NCBI GenBank assembly: GCA_944390865.1
Contig: CALXRC010000006.1
Coordinates: forward strand, 40,206-104,205
Source: an uncultured Spirochaetales bacterium
GTDB lineage: Bacteria; Spirochaetota; Spirochaetia; Sphaerochaetales; Sphaerochaetaceae
Length of the DNA: 64,000 nt
Direction of reading: 5' to 3'
Of this stretch, positions 24,012-33,081 are shown piece by piece. Within the stretch, counting starts at the first letter, position 1. Every line of letters begins with the position of its first letter. Made by a program: the position numbers and the translations under genes. The notes beneath the pieces were generated by a model, which did no database searches, had not been told where the DNA came from, and worked only from the letters and a program-made list of their open reading frames with translations.

Positions 24012-25202
24012 TCACAACCTGCTTATCAGTACCGGAAAAGCTATGAGCGTTCCGAAGGCGCTTCCCAGAGATGAGAGCAGAAATACAAGAAGGGCATGAA
24101 GAATTCTGTTTCTGTACCATCCTGACAGCTTCATCGCATCATCATTGATCTTTTCAAAGTCCTTTACCTTAGGCTTTCTGAATGTCGCTTCCAGGACTCC
24201 TGCAAGCATTCCGACACCCAGGGCCGGATGGAGGGCGAAAAACGGAGCGGTTATTGAACAGGCCAGAATATTCAGCGGATGAGCCCACGAGATAAGGCTT
24301 GCGAGGAAGGTGCAGCTTATGTTAACTGCGATCCAGAGAAGAAACATTCTCAGTCCCTGATCCCAGCCGGCGGACAGAAAACCTGCAATAAGTATGAGCA
24401 CAATCAGCAGGGGAATTGTCCATGAGATGATTTTTCCTACAGGCTTTCCTTTAGGCACGATATTCAGTTCATCAAGAGTCGGGCAGTCCTCATGCTTGTC
24501 CATTTTCTCAATTGTCCTGATGACGCCGTTTGTATGACCGGCTCCGATTACTGCAAGCTTCTTTTTTCCGGGAGCTTCATAAATCGAGCGGCCAAGATAC
24601 TGATCACGCTCGTCAATCAGTACCTGTTTCACAGCAGGCAGCTCTTTTGCCATCTCATCCATCATTGTCTGAAGCGTATCCTGCTTCTTCAGATCCTCAA
24701 GTTCCTGCTGGGTTATCTCTTCTTTTGAGAATGCTGCGGAGAGCAGGGTGGACAAGAGCTTGCACTTGTTCCAGAAAGAGCTTTTCGCCCAGGCTCTGCG
24801 GAAAGTGGTCTGTATCTCCCTGTCGCAAAGAGAAAGCGGGATGCCGTTCTCTTTTGCCAGAGCTGCCGCAGAGAGGATCTCCTCTCCGGGCTTAGTTCCT
24901 GTCTGTGCGCCCATGCGTTTCTGGAAAGAGGCCAGTGCGGTGTTGGCAAGGAGGAAAAAGCCTTTTCCCTCCTTTATCACCTTTCTTATGTCCATGTTCT
25001 CCCAGCTGGATTTCTCTGTCTTGGATTTCATTCTGCTGTCATCCAGCTCAATGCAGATCCTGTCCGGCTGCTCGTCGCTGATCAGCTGTCTGACCTCTTC
25101 AACGCTGTTCTGGCTGATATGGGCTGTGCCGACGAGAATGATTTCCGTTCCGTCAGCTGCCTTTAATCTATGTATAGTGTCACTGATTGTCTCAACTGTC
25201 AT
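24012..25202 (-). CDS. TraB/PrgY-family membrane protein
   Basis: This 396-residue protein has the TraB/PrgY domain in residues 1-230, with the family motifs GTAHISQNSVEEV, DRICIELDDSR and AVIGAGHTNGVI. Several C-terminal membrane helices follow, from about residue 255. The enterococcal PrgY relative is linked to limiting pheromone activity, and the fold is related to erythromycin-esterase/GumN-type metalloproteases. No substrate is known for spirochaetal members. The downstream 61-residue membrane protein is nearly contiguous. Upstream, TTGTCA with a poor -10 lies near the ATG. Confidence 0.85.
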   Translation of the reverse strand: MTVETISDTIHRLKAADGTEIILVGTAHISQNSVEEVRQLISDEQPDRICIELDDSRMKSKTEKSSWENMDIRKVIKEGKGFFLLANTALASFQKRMGAQTGTKPGEEILSAAALAKENGIPLSLCDREIQTTFRRAWAKSSFWNKCKLLSTLLSAAFSKEEITQQELEDLKKQDTLQTMMDEMAKELPAVKQVLIDERDQYLGRSIYEAPGKKKLAVIGAGHTNGVIRTIEKMDKHEDCPTLDELNIVPKGKPVGKIISWTIPLLIVLILIAGFLSAGWDQGLRMFLLWIAVNISCTFLASLISWAHPLNILACSITAPFFALHPALGVGMLAGVLEATFRKPKVKDFEKINDDAMKLSGWYRNRILHALLVFLLSSLGSAFGTLIAFPVLISRL

Positions 25203-25238
25203 AGTCTCAAAAGTATCCGATTATTGCTGTGTTGACAA

Positions 25239-25655
25239 TTAAAGAGGAATGAATATCTGCATAACAGTCTCAAATTCATTTTCCTTGAAGAATCTGACAT
25301 ACATCAGGCCTTCCCTCTTGTCCGCAGCCGCAGTGAATGCCGCTTTTCTCAGCATCGTCTCATCTTCAACGGGAACCGTCTGCAGCATTCTGTACCTTCC
25401 TGGCGCAACAGCCCTGTCATAGCCAGGCCTGTCCAGAGCCGGCAGTCCGCTTTCAATAACATTCTTTTCCTCCTCGCTCAAAGGCGTTCTTGCACCGGAC
25501 CACAGCTTCTCTAATGCGAACAGGGCATCGTTTTCATAGTAAAAGCGGTAACAGTAGCACAGCTCGCTTCCTGCAGGGCAGGAACTTATTGAGGAAAAAT
25601 CATTGTCTTCCGCCTTGTATGTGAGCGGACAGGCCAGGTTTACGGTAAACAGCAT
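25239..25655 (-). CDS. Hypothetical protein, Cys-containing, 138 residues
   Basis: I do not recognise a family. The protein is mostly polar without signal peptide or membrane span. A cluster of cysteines lies near the N-terminus (CPLTYK, then CPAGSELCYCYRFYYE, about residues 9-40). The rest looks like a mixed alpha/beta domain with RMLQTVPVEDETML and YVRFFKENEFETVMQIFIPL. The ATG at 25655 is chosen over an upstream TTG because TAAGAT ends 7 nt before it and TTGAGT lies 17 bp further up, a leaderless arrangement. It is divergent from the flavodiiron protein. Confidence 0.6.
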   Translation of the reverse strand: MLFTVNLACPLTYKAEDNDFSSISSCPAGSELCYCYRFYYENDALFALEKLWSGARTPLSEEEKNVIESGLPALDRPGYDRAVAPGRYRMLQTVPVEDETMLRKAAFTAAADKREGLMYVRFFKENEFETVMQIFIPL

Positions 25656-25662
25656 GTGTTGA

Positions 25663-25691
25663 ATCTTAGCTGAGTATGTAATCTTACTCAA
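25663..25691 (-). promoter_or_regulatory. Promoter of the 138-residue hypothetical gene (leaderless type)
   Basis: On the minus strand TTGAGT (25686-25691) is followed after 17 bp by TAAGAT (25663-25668), then 7 nt to the ATG at 25655. Confidence 0.5.
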
Positions 25692-25741
25692 CAACGGACG
25701 TAATTCCCAGCAATGAAAATATTAACAGACTGTATACAAGC

Positions 25742-25771
25742 TTGCCTGCCTGAGCGGTTTTACGCTATGAT
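25742..25771 (+). promoter_or_regulatory. Flavodiiron gene promoter (leaderless type)
   Basis: TTGCCT (25742-25747), 18 bp spacer, TATGAT (25766-25771), then exactly 6 nt to the ATG at 25778. No Shine-Dalgarno is present. Confidence 0.6.
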
Positions 25772-25777
25772 TCAATT

Positions 25778-26971
25778 ATGATTAGCACAATAAAAAACAA
25801 TATACATCTGCTGCGTTATGAGAAGAATCATGATGACCTTTTTGAGGGCTGCTGGCCTATCAACAAAGGGGTTTCAATCAACTCATATTGTCTTACAGGA
25901 AGCAAGAAACGCGTCCTGATTGATTATGTCGAGGCCGGAGCGGACTTTGACAATGATCTGGCAAGCCAGGGACTGAAGCTTGAGGACTTTGACATTCTTG
26001 TCCTCAATCACATGGAGCCTGATCATACCGGAGCCCTCTCAACACTCTTTTCCCGCAATCCTGACATTCTTGTCTATGCAACGAGACTTGGAGCCACAGA
26101 GACAGAGTCTCTTTATGGATACAAGAATGTCCATGTGATCACAAACGGCGAAGAGCTTGATATCGGCGGCATGACGCTTGTCTTCTATGCAACGCCGAAC
26201 ATCCACTGGCCTGATACAATGATGACATATCTGAAAGAGGAGGGAATTCTCTTCTCCTGTGATGCCTTCGGAGCCTTTGGTGCTTATCAGAGTGTTTATG
26301 ATGATGAGCTCACAGACAGTGAATGGGCTCTGCTCAAGCCTGAGACTGAGCGCTATTATGCAAATATTGTCGCAAGCTTCTCCTCCTTTGTGCTGAGAGG
26401 CATCAATGCTCTTTCCGGCCTTGATATCAGGACAATCTGCCCCAGCCATGGAATCGTATGGAGAAAAGATCCGCTTTACGTAGTCAACTGGTATGCACGT
26501 CTTGCGGGTTATGCACAGGGCGAGAGAGAGAAGGAGATCACAATCCTTGTCTCAAGCATGTACGGCAATACGCTGAGCTATATCGGCACTCTTGAGAGAA
26601 TGGCCAAGGAAGCTGGCATTGTCACGCATACAATCAGGATTCCTGACACAAACTCCTCTTATGCGATTGAGAAGGCCTTCAGAAGCAAGGGGCTTGTCGT
26701 TGCGGCTCCTACTTATGAAAAGGAAATGTTCCCTCCAATGGCCCACTGCCTTGACTGGTTTGTGAGAAAGGAGATCAAGGGACGCGCTGCAATGCACTTC
26801 GGGTCTTCCCTGTGGTCAGGCGGTGCAAGCGCTGAGTTCAAGAGCTATGCGGAGAAACTGCAGCTCGATGTGATAGACACCTTTGACTTCAGAGGAAAGG
26901 GAACAGATGAAGACAGAAAGAGAATCACAGATGCTTTCGCTGTTCTCATTGAGCGTGTAAAGCAGGACTGA
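25778..26971 (+). CDS. fprA: A-type flavoprotein / flavodiiron protein (O2 or NO reductase)
   Basis: Flavodiiron proteins reduce O2 to water or NO to N2O in anaerobes. The 397-residue protein has the metallo-beta-lactamase-like di-iron domain with ligands in NHMEPDHTGAL (His78, Glu80, Asp82, His83), CDAFGAFG (Asp) and CPSHGIVWR (His). A flavodoxin domain follows from about residue 250 with FMN-loop SSMYGNTLSY. All canonical iron ligands appear present. Together with PerR-rubrerythrin it suggests protection from oxygen. The electron donor is not encoded nearby. Start choice is fixed by the leaderless promoter spacing. Confidence 0.93.
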   Translation: MISTIKNNIHLLRYEKNHDDLFEGCWPINKGVSINSYCLTGSKKRVLIDYVEAGADFDNDLASQGLKLEDFDILVLNHMEPDHTGALSTLFSRNPDILVYATRLGATETESLYGYKNVHVITNGEELDIGGMTLVFYATPNIHWPDTMMTYLKEEGILFSCDAFGAFGAYQSVYDDELTDSEWALLKPETERYYANIVASFSSFVLRGINALSGLDIRTICPSHGIVWRKDPLYVVNWYARLAGYAQGEREKEITILVSSMYGNTLSYIGTLERMAKEAGIVTHTIRIPDTNSSYAIEKAFRSKGLVVAAPTYEKEMFPPMAHCLDWFVRKEIKGRAAMHFGSSLWSGGASAEFKSYAEKLQLDVIDTFDFRGKGTDEDRKRITDAFAVLIERVKQD

Positions 26972-26996
26972 CGTTCTGCATTTTGGTTAATTTAAG

Positions 26997-27026
26997 GCAC
27001 TCGGATGTTTGTCCGGGTGCTTTTTT
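26997..27026 (+). terminator. Flavodiiron gene terminator
   Basis: GCACTCGGA (26997-27005) pairs with TCCGGGTGC (27012-27020) with one G-U pair, followed by six T. It lies 25 bases after the stop. Confidence 0.87.
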
Positions 27027-27117
27027 GTGTAGTTTATAAGAAGTATGTAACCTTATACATTTATTGTATGTTTTCTGTATCGCTGATTCAGATAATATTT
27101 TTTTCAGGAGAATATAA

Positions 27118-27678
27118 GTGAGAAAACTTCTTTTAATTGTCCTTGTGCCGCTGGTGCTTGCTTCGTGTCTTTATGCCACACCGTCAATCCAGGCCGGCGT
27201 TTCCGCTGTTTATGGAAACTATATAGGAAGCGAATCCTTTGCTGATGGTCTTGACGACATTGGAAATTACAGCTTTGGTGCAGAGTTCCGCTTTAATCCT
27301 TTCGGCTTCATTTCTGTGGTGCTTCCTGCAACATTCGGCTTTGACAGCAGCCTGATGACAATCAATGCATATCCGAGCGTCAATCTGAATATCGGGATCA
27401 CCAAGCTTGTTGATGTGGCAGCCGGTGTCGGAGTGGCTTTTTCTTTCATGAATAATGACGGGGACTGGACTGTGAACAATCTTCCTCTTGATGAGTTTTC
27501 CGATGCCTTCATGAATGCTAACCTTTTCTACAGGGGTGCCGTCACTTTCAATCTCGGCTTCATTGGCCTCGGACTTGGAGCAAACATTCCGTCAAAGGGC
27601 AGCTTTAATGACTTTGATGCCGTTCCTGACTGGGAAAGGACTGCTGTCACGGCTTCCGTCCTGCTGAATTTCTTCTGA
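27118..27678 (+). CDS. Predicted outer-membrane beta-barrel protein
   Basis: This 186-residue protein starts at GTG with AGGAG 7 nt upstream. A signal sequence (MRKLLLIVLVPLVLASCLYA) is cut either after LYA by signal peptidase I or before Cys in LASC as a lipoprotein. The mature part alternates hydrophobic and polar residues with many Gly, Asn and Phe (SFGAEFRFNPFGFISV, LGFIGLGLGANIP). It ends in Phe (LLNFF), the usual end of outer-membrane barrels recognised by BamA. The strand number suggests an eight-stranded OmpA/OmpW-size barrel. Exact function unknown. Confidence 0.75.
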   Translation: MRKLLLIVLVPLVLASCLYATPSIQAGVSAVYGNYIGSESFADGLDDIGNYSFGAEFRFNPFGFISVVLPATFGFDSSLMTINAYPSVNLNIGITKLVDVAAGVGVAFSFMNNDGDWTVNNLPLDEFSDAFMNANLFYRGAVTFNLGFIGLGLGANIPSKGSFNDFDAVPDWERTAVTASVLLNFF

Positions 27679-27765
27679 TAATCAGGCGTCAGTCATGCGT
27701 GCCGGCTGATGCTGTTTGTCCTTGTGCCGCATGAGCGGAAATGGCAGACAAGCTGCCGTCTATGC

Positions 27766-27816
27766 AAAATAAGAAAGGCCAGAAAACCTGTCGGTTCTCC
27801 GGCCTCTTTTGTTTTC
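27766..27816. terminator. Bidirectional terminator between outer-membrane gene and pepD
   Basis: GGCCAGAAAACC (27777-27788) pairs with GGTTCTCCGGCC (27793-27804), allowing G-U pairs. T-rich tails follow on both strands. It can end the plus-strand barrel gene and the minus-strand nagA-pepD unit. Confidence 0.75.
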
Positions 27817-27826
27817 TGCCCAAGTT

Positions 27827-29269
27827 TCAGATATTTGAAAGCAGGTACTTCACAAAACCCAGGGTCCTTTCTGCTGAATCTACTTCAAGATGCTCATTTA
27901 CAGAGTGGACATCAAACAGGTTAGGTCCGATTGAGACTGAATCCATGCCTTCGATGACAGAGTTGATGATTCCGCATTCAAGTCCGGCATGAATTGTCGT
28001 CACCACCGGCTTTTTCTTGAAGCAGGCCTTGTAAAGGCTGGCTGCTTTCTTTACAAGCGCGCTTGACGGATCCGGCTCCCAGCTCGGGTAGGCTCCCTCA
28101 TACTTCACATTGAAGCCGAAGTCCTCATAGACAGCGGCAACTGTGTATGCGCATTCATTTCTGGCTGATTCAATTAAAGACCTTGTGCTTGATTCTGCGC
28201 TCAGATAACCGTCCTCATACCTGACAATTGCCAGATTGTTTGAGGTCTCGACAATGCCTTCAAAGTCCGCGCTCATTGAGACAGGGCCGCAGGGAGTGAG
28301 GTAAAGAGCTTCCATGAAGGAAAGCGAGGTTCTGGCCTTGACTGCCTGCTCAGGCACTTCATCAAGCTTTTTGACCGTGATCGTGATTCCCGGGTCCTTT
28401 TTCTTATACTCGTTTACAACTTCATCCCTGACCTGTGAGACAACGCTTTCAACCGTATCCTCGTAATCTTTGTCGATGACGAATGAGACGCTGCAGGTGG
28501 ACGGAATGACATTTCTCCTTGTTCCTCCGCTGATGCCTGTCAGGCAGAAATCAGGAAGGCGGTGCATGATGCGTGCTGCGATCTTGATCGCATTTGCCCG
28601 GCCCTTGTGGATCTCTCCACCGCTGTGGCCTCCGAGAAGTCCTGACACCTCAATGCAGAAGTGTGCGCTTTTGTCCCTGTTTATATCCTTGAGCTTTGCC
28701 TTGCCGCGGACTTTTGTGTCAATGCCGCCGGCACAGCCCGTGTAGATGATGCCTTCTTCCTCACTGTCAAGATTGATCAGCTTTCTTGCCTTTATCTTGT
28801 CTCCGTCAAGGTTGAATGCGCCTGTGAGTCCTGTTTCCTCACTCACTGTAAACAGCAGTTCAAGAGGAGGGTGGGCAAGCTCCGGATCAGCGGCGACAGC
28901 CAGCGCCATGGCAATTGCGATGCCGTTGTCAGCGCCGAGGCTTGTGTCTTTCGCTCTCACTGTCTTGCCGTCACAGACAATTTCAATGGGGTCCCTGGTG
29001 AAGTCATGTCTGCTTTCCTCTGTCTTGACGCAGACCATATCCATATGGCCCTGCAGACAGACAGGATCCTTCTTTTCCATTCCCTTTGATGCAGGCACAT
29101 AGATGAAGACGTTTCCGATCTTGTCTGTCTGCGCCTTCAGCCCCTTGTTCTCTGCCCACTTCACCAGAAAGTTCCGGATTCCTTCTTCATTGCCGGATTC
29201 TCTCGGGATCTGGGAGATCTCCTCGAAAATCTCCCACATTGCTTTTTCCTTGAGTGTGTCAAACCACAT
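27827..29269 (-). CDS. pepD: Aminoacyl-histidine dipeptidase (PepD, M20 family)
   Basis: PepD is a cytoplasmic metallopeptidase cleaving Xaa-His and other dipeptides. The 480-residue protein has M20 metal-site motifs: LQGHMDMVC near residue 72, LGADNGIAIA near 115 and SEETGLTGA near 148. The GGHSGGEIHKGRANAI segment of the lid domain and a C-terminal His ligand in IHAGLECGII are also present. Length fits the family. The start overlaps the nagA stop by 11 bases, so the two are one translationally linked unit, joining amino-acid and amino-sugar recycling. Confidence 0.93.
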   Translation of the reverse strand: MWFDTLKEKAMWEIFEEISQIPRESGNEEGIRNFLVKWAENKGLKAQTDKIGNVFIYVPASKGMEKKDPVCLQGHMDMVCVKTEESRHDFTRDPIEIVCDGKTVRAKDTSLGADNGIAIAMALAVAADPELAHPPLELLFTVSEETGLTGAFNLDGDKIKARKLINLDSEEEGIIYTGCAGGIDTKVRGKAKLKDINRDKSAHFCIEVSGLLGGHSGGEIHKGRANAIKIAARIMHRLPDFCLTGISGGTRRNVIPSTCSVSFVIDKDYEDTVESVVSQVRDEVVNEYKKKDPGITITVKKLDEVPEQAVKARTSLSFMEALYLTPCGPVSMSADFEGIVETSNNLAIVRYEDGYLSAESSTRSLIESARNECAYTVAAVYEDFGFNVKYEGAYPSWEPDPSSALVKKAASLYKACFKKKPVVTTIHAGLECGIINSVIEGMDSVSIGPNLFDVHSVNEHLEVDSAERTLGFVKYLLSNI

Positions 29270-30461
29270 TTATGAACTCCTTACTTAAAAGCCCCCTGGC
29301 AAGTTTACCATTGATGAACAGGCCGCCGAGGGAGAAGTCCTTGTTTATGACAGCCACGTTTGCGGTATAGCCAGGGATAAGTGCTCCTTTCTTTGTGAAA
29401 TTATAGATTCTTGCAGGATTTGAACAGGCCATCTGGATTGCCTGATCAACCGGGATGCCCCATTCAACAACGTTCTGGACGCCCTTGAGCATCGTAAGCG
29501 ATGAGCCGAGGAAGAGGTTTGGATCCTCTGCTGACACAAAGGCTCCTTCATGAAGCATTGCGGGAACTCCATTGGCTGTGAGAGGGCCGTCTTTCTGCAT
29601 CGTGGGACGCAGAGAGTCCGTTACCATGACAATGTTGCTGATCGGCTTTTCCCTGAGCAGCAGCTTGACCAGTTCCGGATGCACGTGCACGCCGTCGCAG
29701 ATGATCTCTGCCTTCATATCCTGCTGGATCATGATCGCTCCGACACAGCCCGGGTTGCGGTGATGCAGTCGGCTCATTGCATTGAAGAAATGAGTTGAGT
29801 GCAGTATTCCGCACTGCATTCCCTCAATTATGTTTTCATAAGCGGCATCTGTATGGCCCGCAAGCAGCACGATTCCCTTTTTCTGGGCTTCAAGCGCAAG
29901 CGTGCGCATGTGCTTGAGTTCCGGGGCAACTGTCATGCAGACGATTTTGCCTTCGCCGGCCTCGTAAAGCTTGTTGAAGGTTTCGAGGCTGACTTCCTGA
30001 AGACCGTCAGGAGCCTGTGCTCCGATCCTCTTCGGGGAAATGAAGGGGCCTTCAAGATTGACACCTTCGATTGTCGCTCCTTTTTCCTTGCCCATGGCTC
30101 CTACAATGGCCTTGATTGAGGCTATCATCTTGTCCAGCCTGTCCGTATATACAGCAGGAAGGAAGCTTGTGACTCCGAAGTCGGCAAGACGCTCGCTCAT
30201 GCCGAGAATCGAGTCAACACTGCAGTCTTCTGTTCCGAATCCGCCGATACCGTGCAGATGAGTGTCGATGAGTCCCGGAGTGATATATGCACCCTTGACA
30301 TCGATAAGAACTGTCGAATCCGGATAGTTCTTTTCCTGAAGGCGCTTCATCCTGAAAACATCATCGATCTTTCCCTCGTCATCAATGGCGAGCGCGCAAT
30401 TGTCAATTTTGGCAACACCTGAAAGGATTGTTCCGTTGATAAGTACATATTTTATGCTCAT
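29259..30461 (-). CDS. nagA: N-acetylglucosamine-6-phosphate deacetylase
   Basis: NagA converts GlcNAc-6-phosphate to glucosamine-6-phosphate and acetate in amino-sugar use or cell-wall recycling. The 400-residue amidohydrolase shows TPGLIDTHLHGIGG, NLEGPFISPKRIGA (metal Glu), LAGHTDA and STHFFNAM (His ligands), CDGVHVHPE and the catalytic Asp in VTDSLRP. ATG 30461 is chosen because TATCCT ends exactly 6 nt upstream, predicting a leaderless message. An upstream TTG has nothing supporting it. No nagB is nearby. pepD is the second gene of the unit. Confidence 0.94.
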   Translation of the reverse strand: MSIKYVLINGTILSGVAKIDNCALAIDDEGKIDDVFRMKRLQEKNYPDSTVLIDVKGAYITPGLIDTHLHGIGGFGTEDCSVDSILGMSERLADFGVTSFLPAVYTDRLDKMIASIKAIVGAMGKEKGATIEGVNLEGPFISPKRIGAQAPDGLQEVSLETFNKLYEAGEGKIVCMTVAPELKHMRTLALEAQKKGIVLLAGHTDAAYENIIEGMQCGILHSTHFFNAMSRLHHRNPGCVGAIMIQQDMKAEIICDGVHVHPELVKLLLREKPISNIVMVTDSLRPTMQKDGPLTANGVPAMLHEGAFVSAEDPNLFLGSSLTMLKGVQNVVEWGIPVDQAIQMACSNPARIYNFTKKGALIPGYTANVAVINKDFSLGGLFINGKLARGLLSKEFINVV

Positions 30462-30467
30462 GCGTAA

Positions 30468-30473
30468 AGGATA
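30468..30473 (-). promoter_or_regulatory. nagA -10 element (leaderless type)
   Basis: TATCCT on the minus strand ends exactly 6 nt before the nagA ATG. The same hexamer in the same position precedes the genes starting at 59188 and 61998. The -35 is poor here. Confidence 0.45.
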
Positions 30474-30528
30474 CAACAGAAAGCAGAGTAAAGGAAGAAA
30501 GCATTTTCCCCTGCACCCTTCTTTATTG

Positions 30529-30534
30529 TATGAT
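30529..30534 (+). promoter_or_regulatory. -10 element of the YegS/DagK-like gene
   Basis: TATGAT ends 8 nt before the ATG at 30543. No Shine-Dalgarno is present, so the 5' leader is predicted to be 0-2 nt. Confidence 0.45.
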
Positions 30535-30542
30535 TTTCACCG

Positions 30543-31469
30543 ATGAGCAAGGTTTGTGTGATTGTAAACCCGAATTCTGCAAAGGGTAAGGGCGCTAAGT
30601 GCATAGGAAAAATCGAGAGGGCTTTTGAGAAAGCAGGAATCAGAGCGGAGATTTTGGTCACCGGGAAGACAGGGGATGCAGAGGCAATGAGCCTGCAGGC
30701 CTGTCTGTCTGGCTTCGGCACTGTCGTTGCCGCAGGCGGAGACGGCTGTGTGAATGAAGTCGTGAACGGGATAATGAAAAGCGGCAGAAAAGTCAGCATG
30801 GGAATCATTCCGACCGGACGCGGCAATGATTTTGCATGGGTGGCCGGCATACCTCGCGACATAGAGAAGGCTGTGACGCTTATTGCCTGCGGAACAGCGC
30901 GCCTGATAGACACAGGCTATCTGGAAGGCGGCGTTTTCAAAGACGGACATTACTTTCTGAATGGAACGGGCTTCGGCTTTGAGCCGGCAATTAATTTCAC
31001 AGCCGCATCCTACCGGCATCTTAATGGAATGGTCAGCTATATAATGGCTTTTTTTCACTGCCTTATTCACATTCCTGCTCCTTATGAGCTTGAACTGGAT
31101 GTTGACGGAAAAAAGCAGAACCTTTGCTCGCAGCAGATTTCCGTATGCAACGGCAGAAGGATGGGTTCTGCCTTCATTCTTGCTCCGAATGCCATCCTTG
31201 ATGATGGCCTTCTGGATATCGTATATGCCACCAGGCCTGTCACAAGAAGACAGCTGCTTCCCATGGTGATCTCCTTCTTCAGGGGCACCCAGCTGGAGAA
31301 GTGTTCATTCATGTCACAGCTTAGAGGACGCAGTGTGAGAATCACAAGCAGAAGAAGGGATCTGATAATCCATACTGACGGTGAATTTGTCTCTCGTGAC
31401 GAGGAGAAATGTCTTGTGAGAATCATTCCTTCTTCCCTTAGTCTCTTTTACGGAAGGGCAAAAGTTTGA
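30543..31469 (+). CDS. Diacylglycerol/lipid kinase-family protein (YegS/DagK-like)
   Basis: This 308-residue protein belongs to the DAGK catalytic family, cytoplasmic enzymes phosphorylating lipid hydroxyls. The N-terminal VIVNPNSAKGKG is the family start signature. The nucleotide-binding GGDGCVNEVVNGI lies near residues 63-75, with IIPTGRGNDFAW just after. The C-terminal beta-sandwich has the DGLLDIVYATRPVTRRQLL segment. The actual lipid substrate (diacylglycerol, phosphatidylglycerol or another) cannot be read from sequence. It is divergent from nagA with overlapping promoter space of about 80 bp. Confidence 0.88.
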   Translation: MSKVCVIVNPNSAKGKGAKCIGKIERAFEKAGIRAEILVTGKTGDAEAMSLQACLSGFGTVVAAGGDGCVNEVVNGIMKSGRKVSMGIIPTGRGNDFAWVAGIPRDIEKAVTLIACGTARLIDTGYLEGGVFKDGHYFLNGTGFGFEPAINFTAASYRHLNGMVSYIMAFFHCLIHIPAPYELELDVDGKKQNLCSQQISVCNGRRMGSAFILAPNAILDDGLLDIVYATRPVTRRQLLPMVISFFRGTQLEKCSFMSQLRGRSVRITSRRRDLIIHTDGEFVSRDEEKCLVRIIPSSLSLFYGRAKV

Positions 31470-31530
31470 AAAAATTTATATAATTTCTGTAATCCTTTGT
31501 CCTTTAAAGAATAACTGAAGTAAAAAAAGT

Positions 31531-31559
31531 TTGACAACCGAAGCGTTCTGGTTTATTGT
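31531..31559 (+). promoter_or_regulatory. Promoter of the glycosidase gene
   Basis: A perfect TTGACA (31531-31536), 17 bp spacer, then TATTGT (31554-31559). The 5' leader would be about 52 nt and contains AGGGAG before the TTG start. Confidence 0.55.
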
Positions 31560-31617
31560 ATATTATGAGTTGATAGGCTGAAATTGAACGTTTTGCCGTA
31601 AATTAGGGAGTATCGCA

Positions 31618-33048
31618 TTGGTTAAAGATTTTGTGCCCTGCGTCCACTTTTATGACCAGGATTTTGTCGATATGTATGATCGCACCTGGGTGTGGATCGA
31701 GGAAAACTGGAAAGAAAACGTAAAATCTGCTCCCGCTCTGCAAGGCTGCCTTTACACAGACAAGGATAATGTTATCAGTTTATTTGACTGCTGTCTTGAA
31801 TCTCTGTTTCTGGTTTACAGCAACCAGAAATTCGATCCCTGCTCACAGATTGACTTCTTTTATGCAAATCAGGGGGAGGACGGCAGCATCTGTGCAAACT
31901 ATGATCTGACGACAGGAGCGCCTGTCCTGCTGACAGAGGAGAATCCGCTTGGGCTCACCCTTCCTCTTCTGCCTTATGTCGAGTACTGCTTCTATCACAA
32001 GATCGGAAACAAGAAGAGGCTCAAGGAAGTTGTTCCCAGCCTTGAGAAGTACATCAAATGGATCAGCGACAACTATCAGAAGGAAAACGGGCTCTTCTCT
32101 GTTCCATATTCTGCCTGCGAGCTGGGTAATATCAGGCGTCACAATGCCTGTTATACTGTTGACTATAATGCTGCAATGGCTCTTGCCGCCTTATATATGT
32201 CAAATATCGGGGATATCCTAAACGACAAGGAGCTCAGCTTCCGCTATAAGAGGATATATTTCTCTCTCAAGACAAGAATCAACAGCATGATGTGGGACAA
32301 TGAGAGCCACTTTTACTATGATCTTGATGAGGCCGGAAACAGAATCACTGCCAACAAGCACATTGGCTGCTACTGGACAATGATGGCAGAGATCCCGAAC
32401 TTTGAGAGCGCAGATTATCTGATCAGGCAGCTGAAGGATCCGCAGGAATTCGGAACGGACAATCCCTTCCCCTGTCTTCCTGTGTCCAATCCTGACTACA
32501 GCGAGAACGGAGAAGGCTACCGCGGCGGTGTAGTTCCTTTCTACACCTATATCGTGATCAAGGGACTTGTTAAGTACACGACAAGCATTTTTGCCCGGGA
32601 GTGTGCCATCAGACACATGTACTTCATTCTTGACACGCTGCATCCGGACGGAGAGAAGGTCGGTGAGGTCTGGCAGGCATACAAGCCTTGTGCGGAAGGT
32701 CCTTCGATCAGCACTGACGGCTCATTCACGAACCGCAGGCGCTATCTGCCGATGCTTGGACTGATCACAATCACCCTGATGATAGAGAACATCATCGGCC
32801 TTGACATCTCCCTGCCCAGAAAGACTGTCGACTGGATGATGCCTTCGCTTGAAGCCATGGGAATCGAGCGTCTTTCCCTGAAGCGCAATTTCATAACAAT
32901 CCTTTCCAACAAGAATCTCCGCGGCTGGGAAATCAGGCTTGAGAGCGAGAAGCTCTACTATTTCACAATCGAGATTCTTGACGAGCAGAAGAAGAAAACA
33001 CTGCCTATCCCCAGCGGAAAGTGCAGCATGCTTATTGACAAGCTGTGA
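31618..33048 (+). CDS. Glycoside hydrolase, MGH1/GH63-like (alpha/alpha)6 barrel
   Basis: This 476-residue cytoplasmic protein resembles trehalase/GH63-type six-hairpin glycosidases. Features are repeated helical hairpins, YTVDYNAAMALAALY, an acidic MMWDNESHFYYDLD motif, YRGGVVPFYTYIVIKGL and a late EVWQAYKPCAEGPS motif, with acidic residues placed as in mannosylglycerate hydrolase-like enzymes. No signal peptide is present, so a small phosphorylated or imported sugar is a likelier substrate than a polymer. It starts at TTG 31618, which AGGGAG 7 nt upstream supports strongly. It stands alone between a lipid kinase and an SDR. The substrate is not assignable. Confidence 0.65.
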   Translation: MVKDFVPCVHFYDQDFVDMYDRTWVWIEENWKENVKSAPALQGCLYTDKDNVISLFDCCLESLFLVYSNQKFDPCSQIDFFYANQGEDGSICANYDLTTGAPVLLTEENPLGLTLPLLPYVEYCFYHKIGNKKRLKEVVPSLEKYIKWISDNYQKENGLFSVPYSACELGNIRRHNACYTVDYNAAMALAALYMSNIGDILNDKELSFRYKRIYFSLKTRINSMMWDNESHFYYDLDEAGNRITANKHIGCYWTMMAEIPNFESADYLIRQLKDPQEFGTDNPFPCLPVSNPDYSENGEGYRGGVVPFYTYIVIKGLVKYTTSIFARECAIRHMYFILDTLHPDGEKVGEVWQAYKPCAEGPSISTDGSFTNRRRYLPMLGLITITLMIENIIGLDISLPRKTVDWMMPSLEAMGIERLSLKRNFITILSNKNLRGWEIRLESEKLYYFTIEILDEQKKKTLPIPSGKCSMLIDKL

Positions 33049-33070
33049 AAATGAAATCAGGTTTCATTTT
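33048..33070 (+). terminator. AT-rich hairpin after the glycosidase gene
   Basis: AAAATGAAA (33048-33056) and TTTCATTTT (33062-33070) form a perfect 9-bp stem overlapping the stop codon. It ends in T-rich sequence but has low GC, so terminator strength is doubtful. Confidence 0.4.
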
Positions 33071-33081
33071 CTGCTTGTCAG

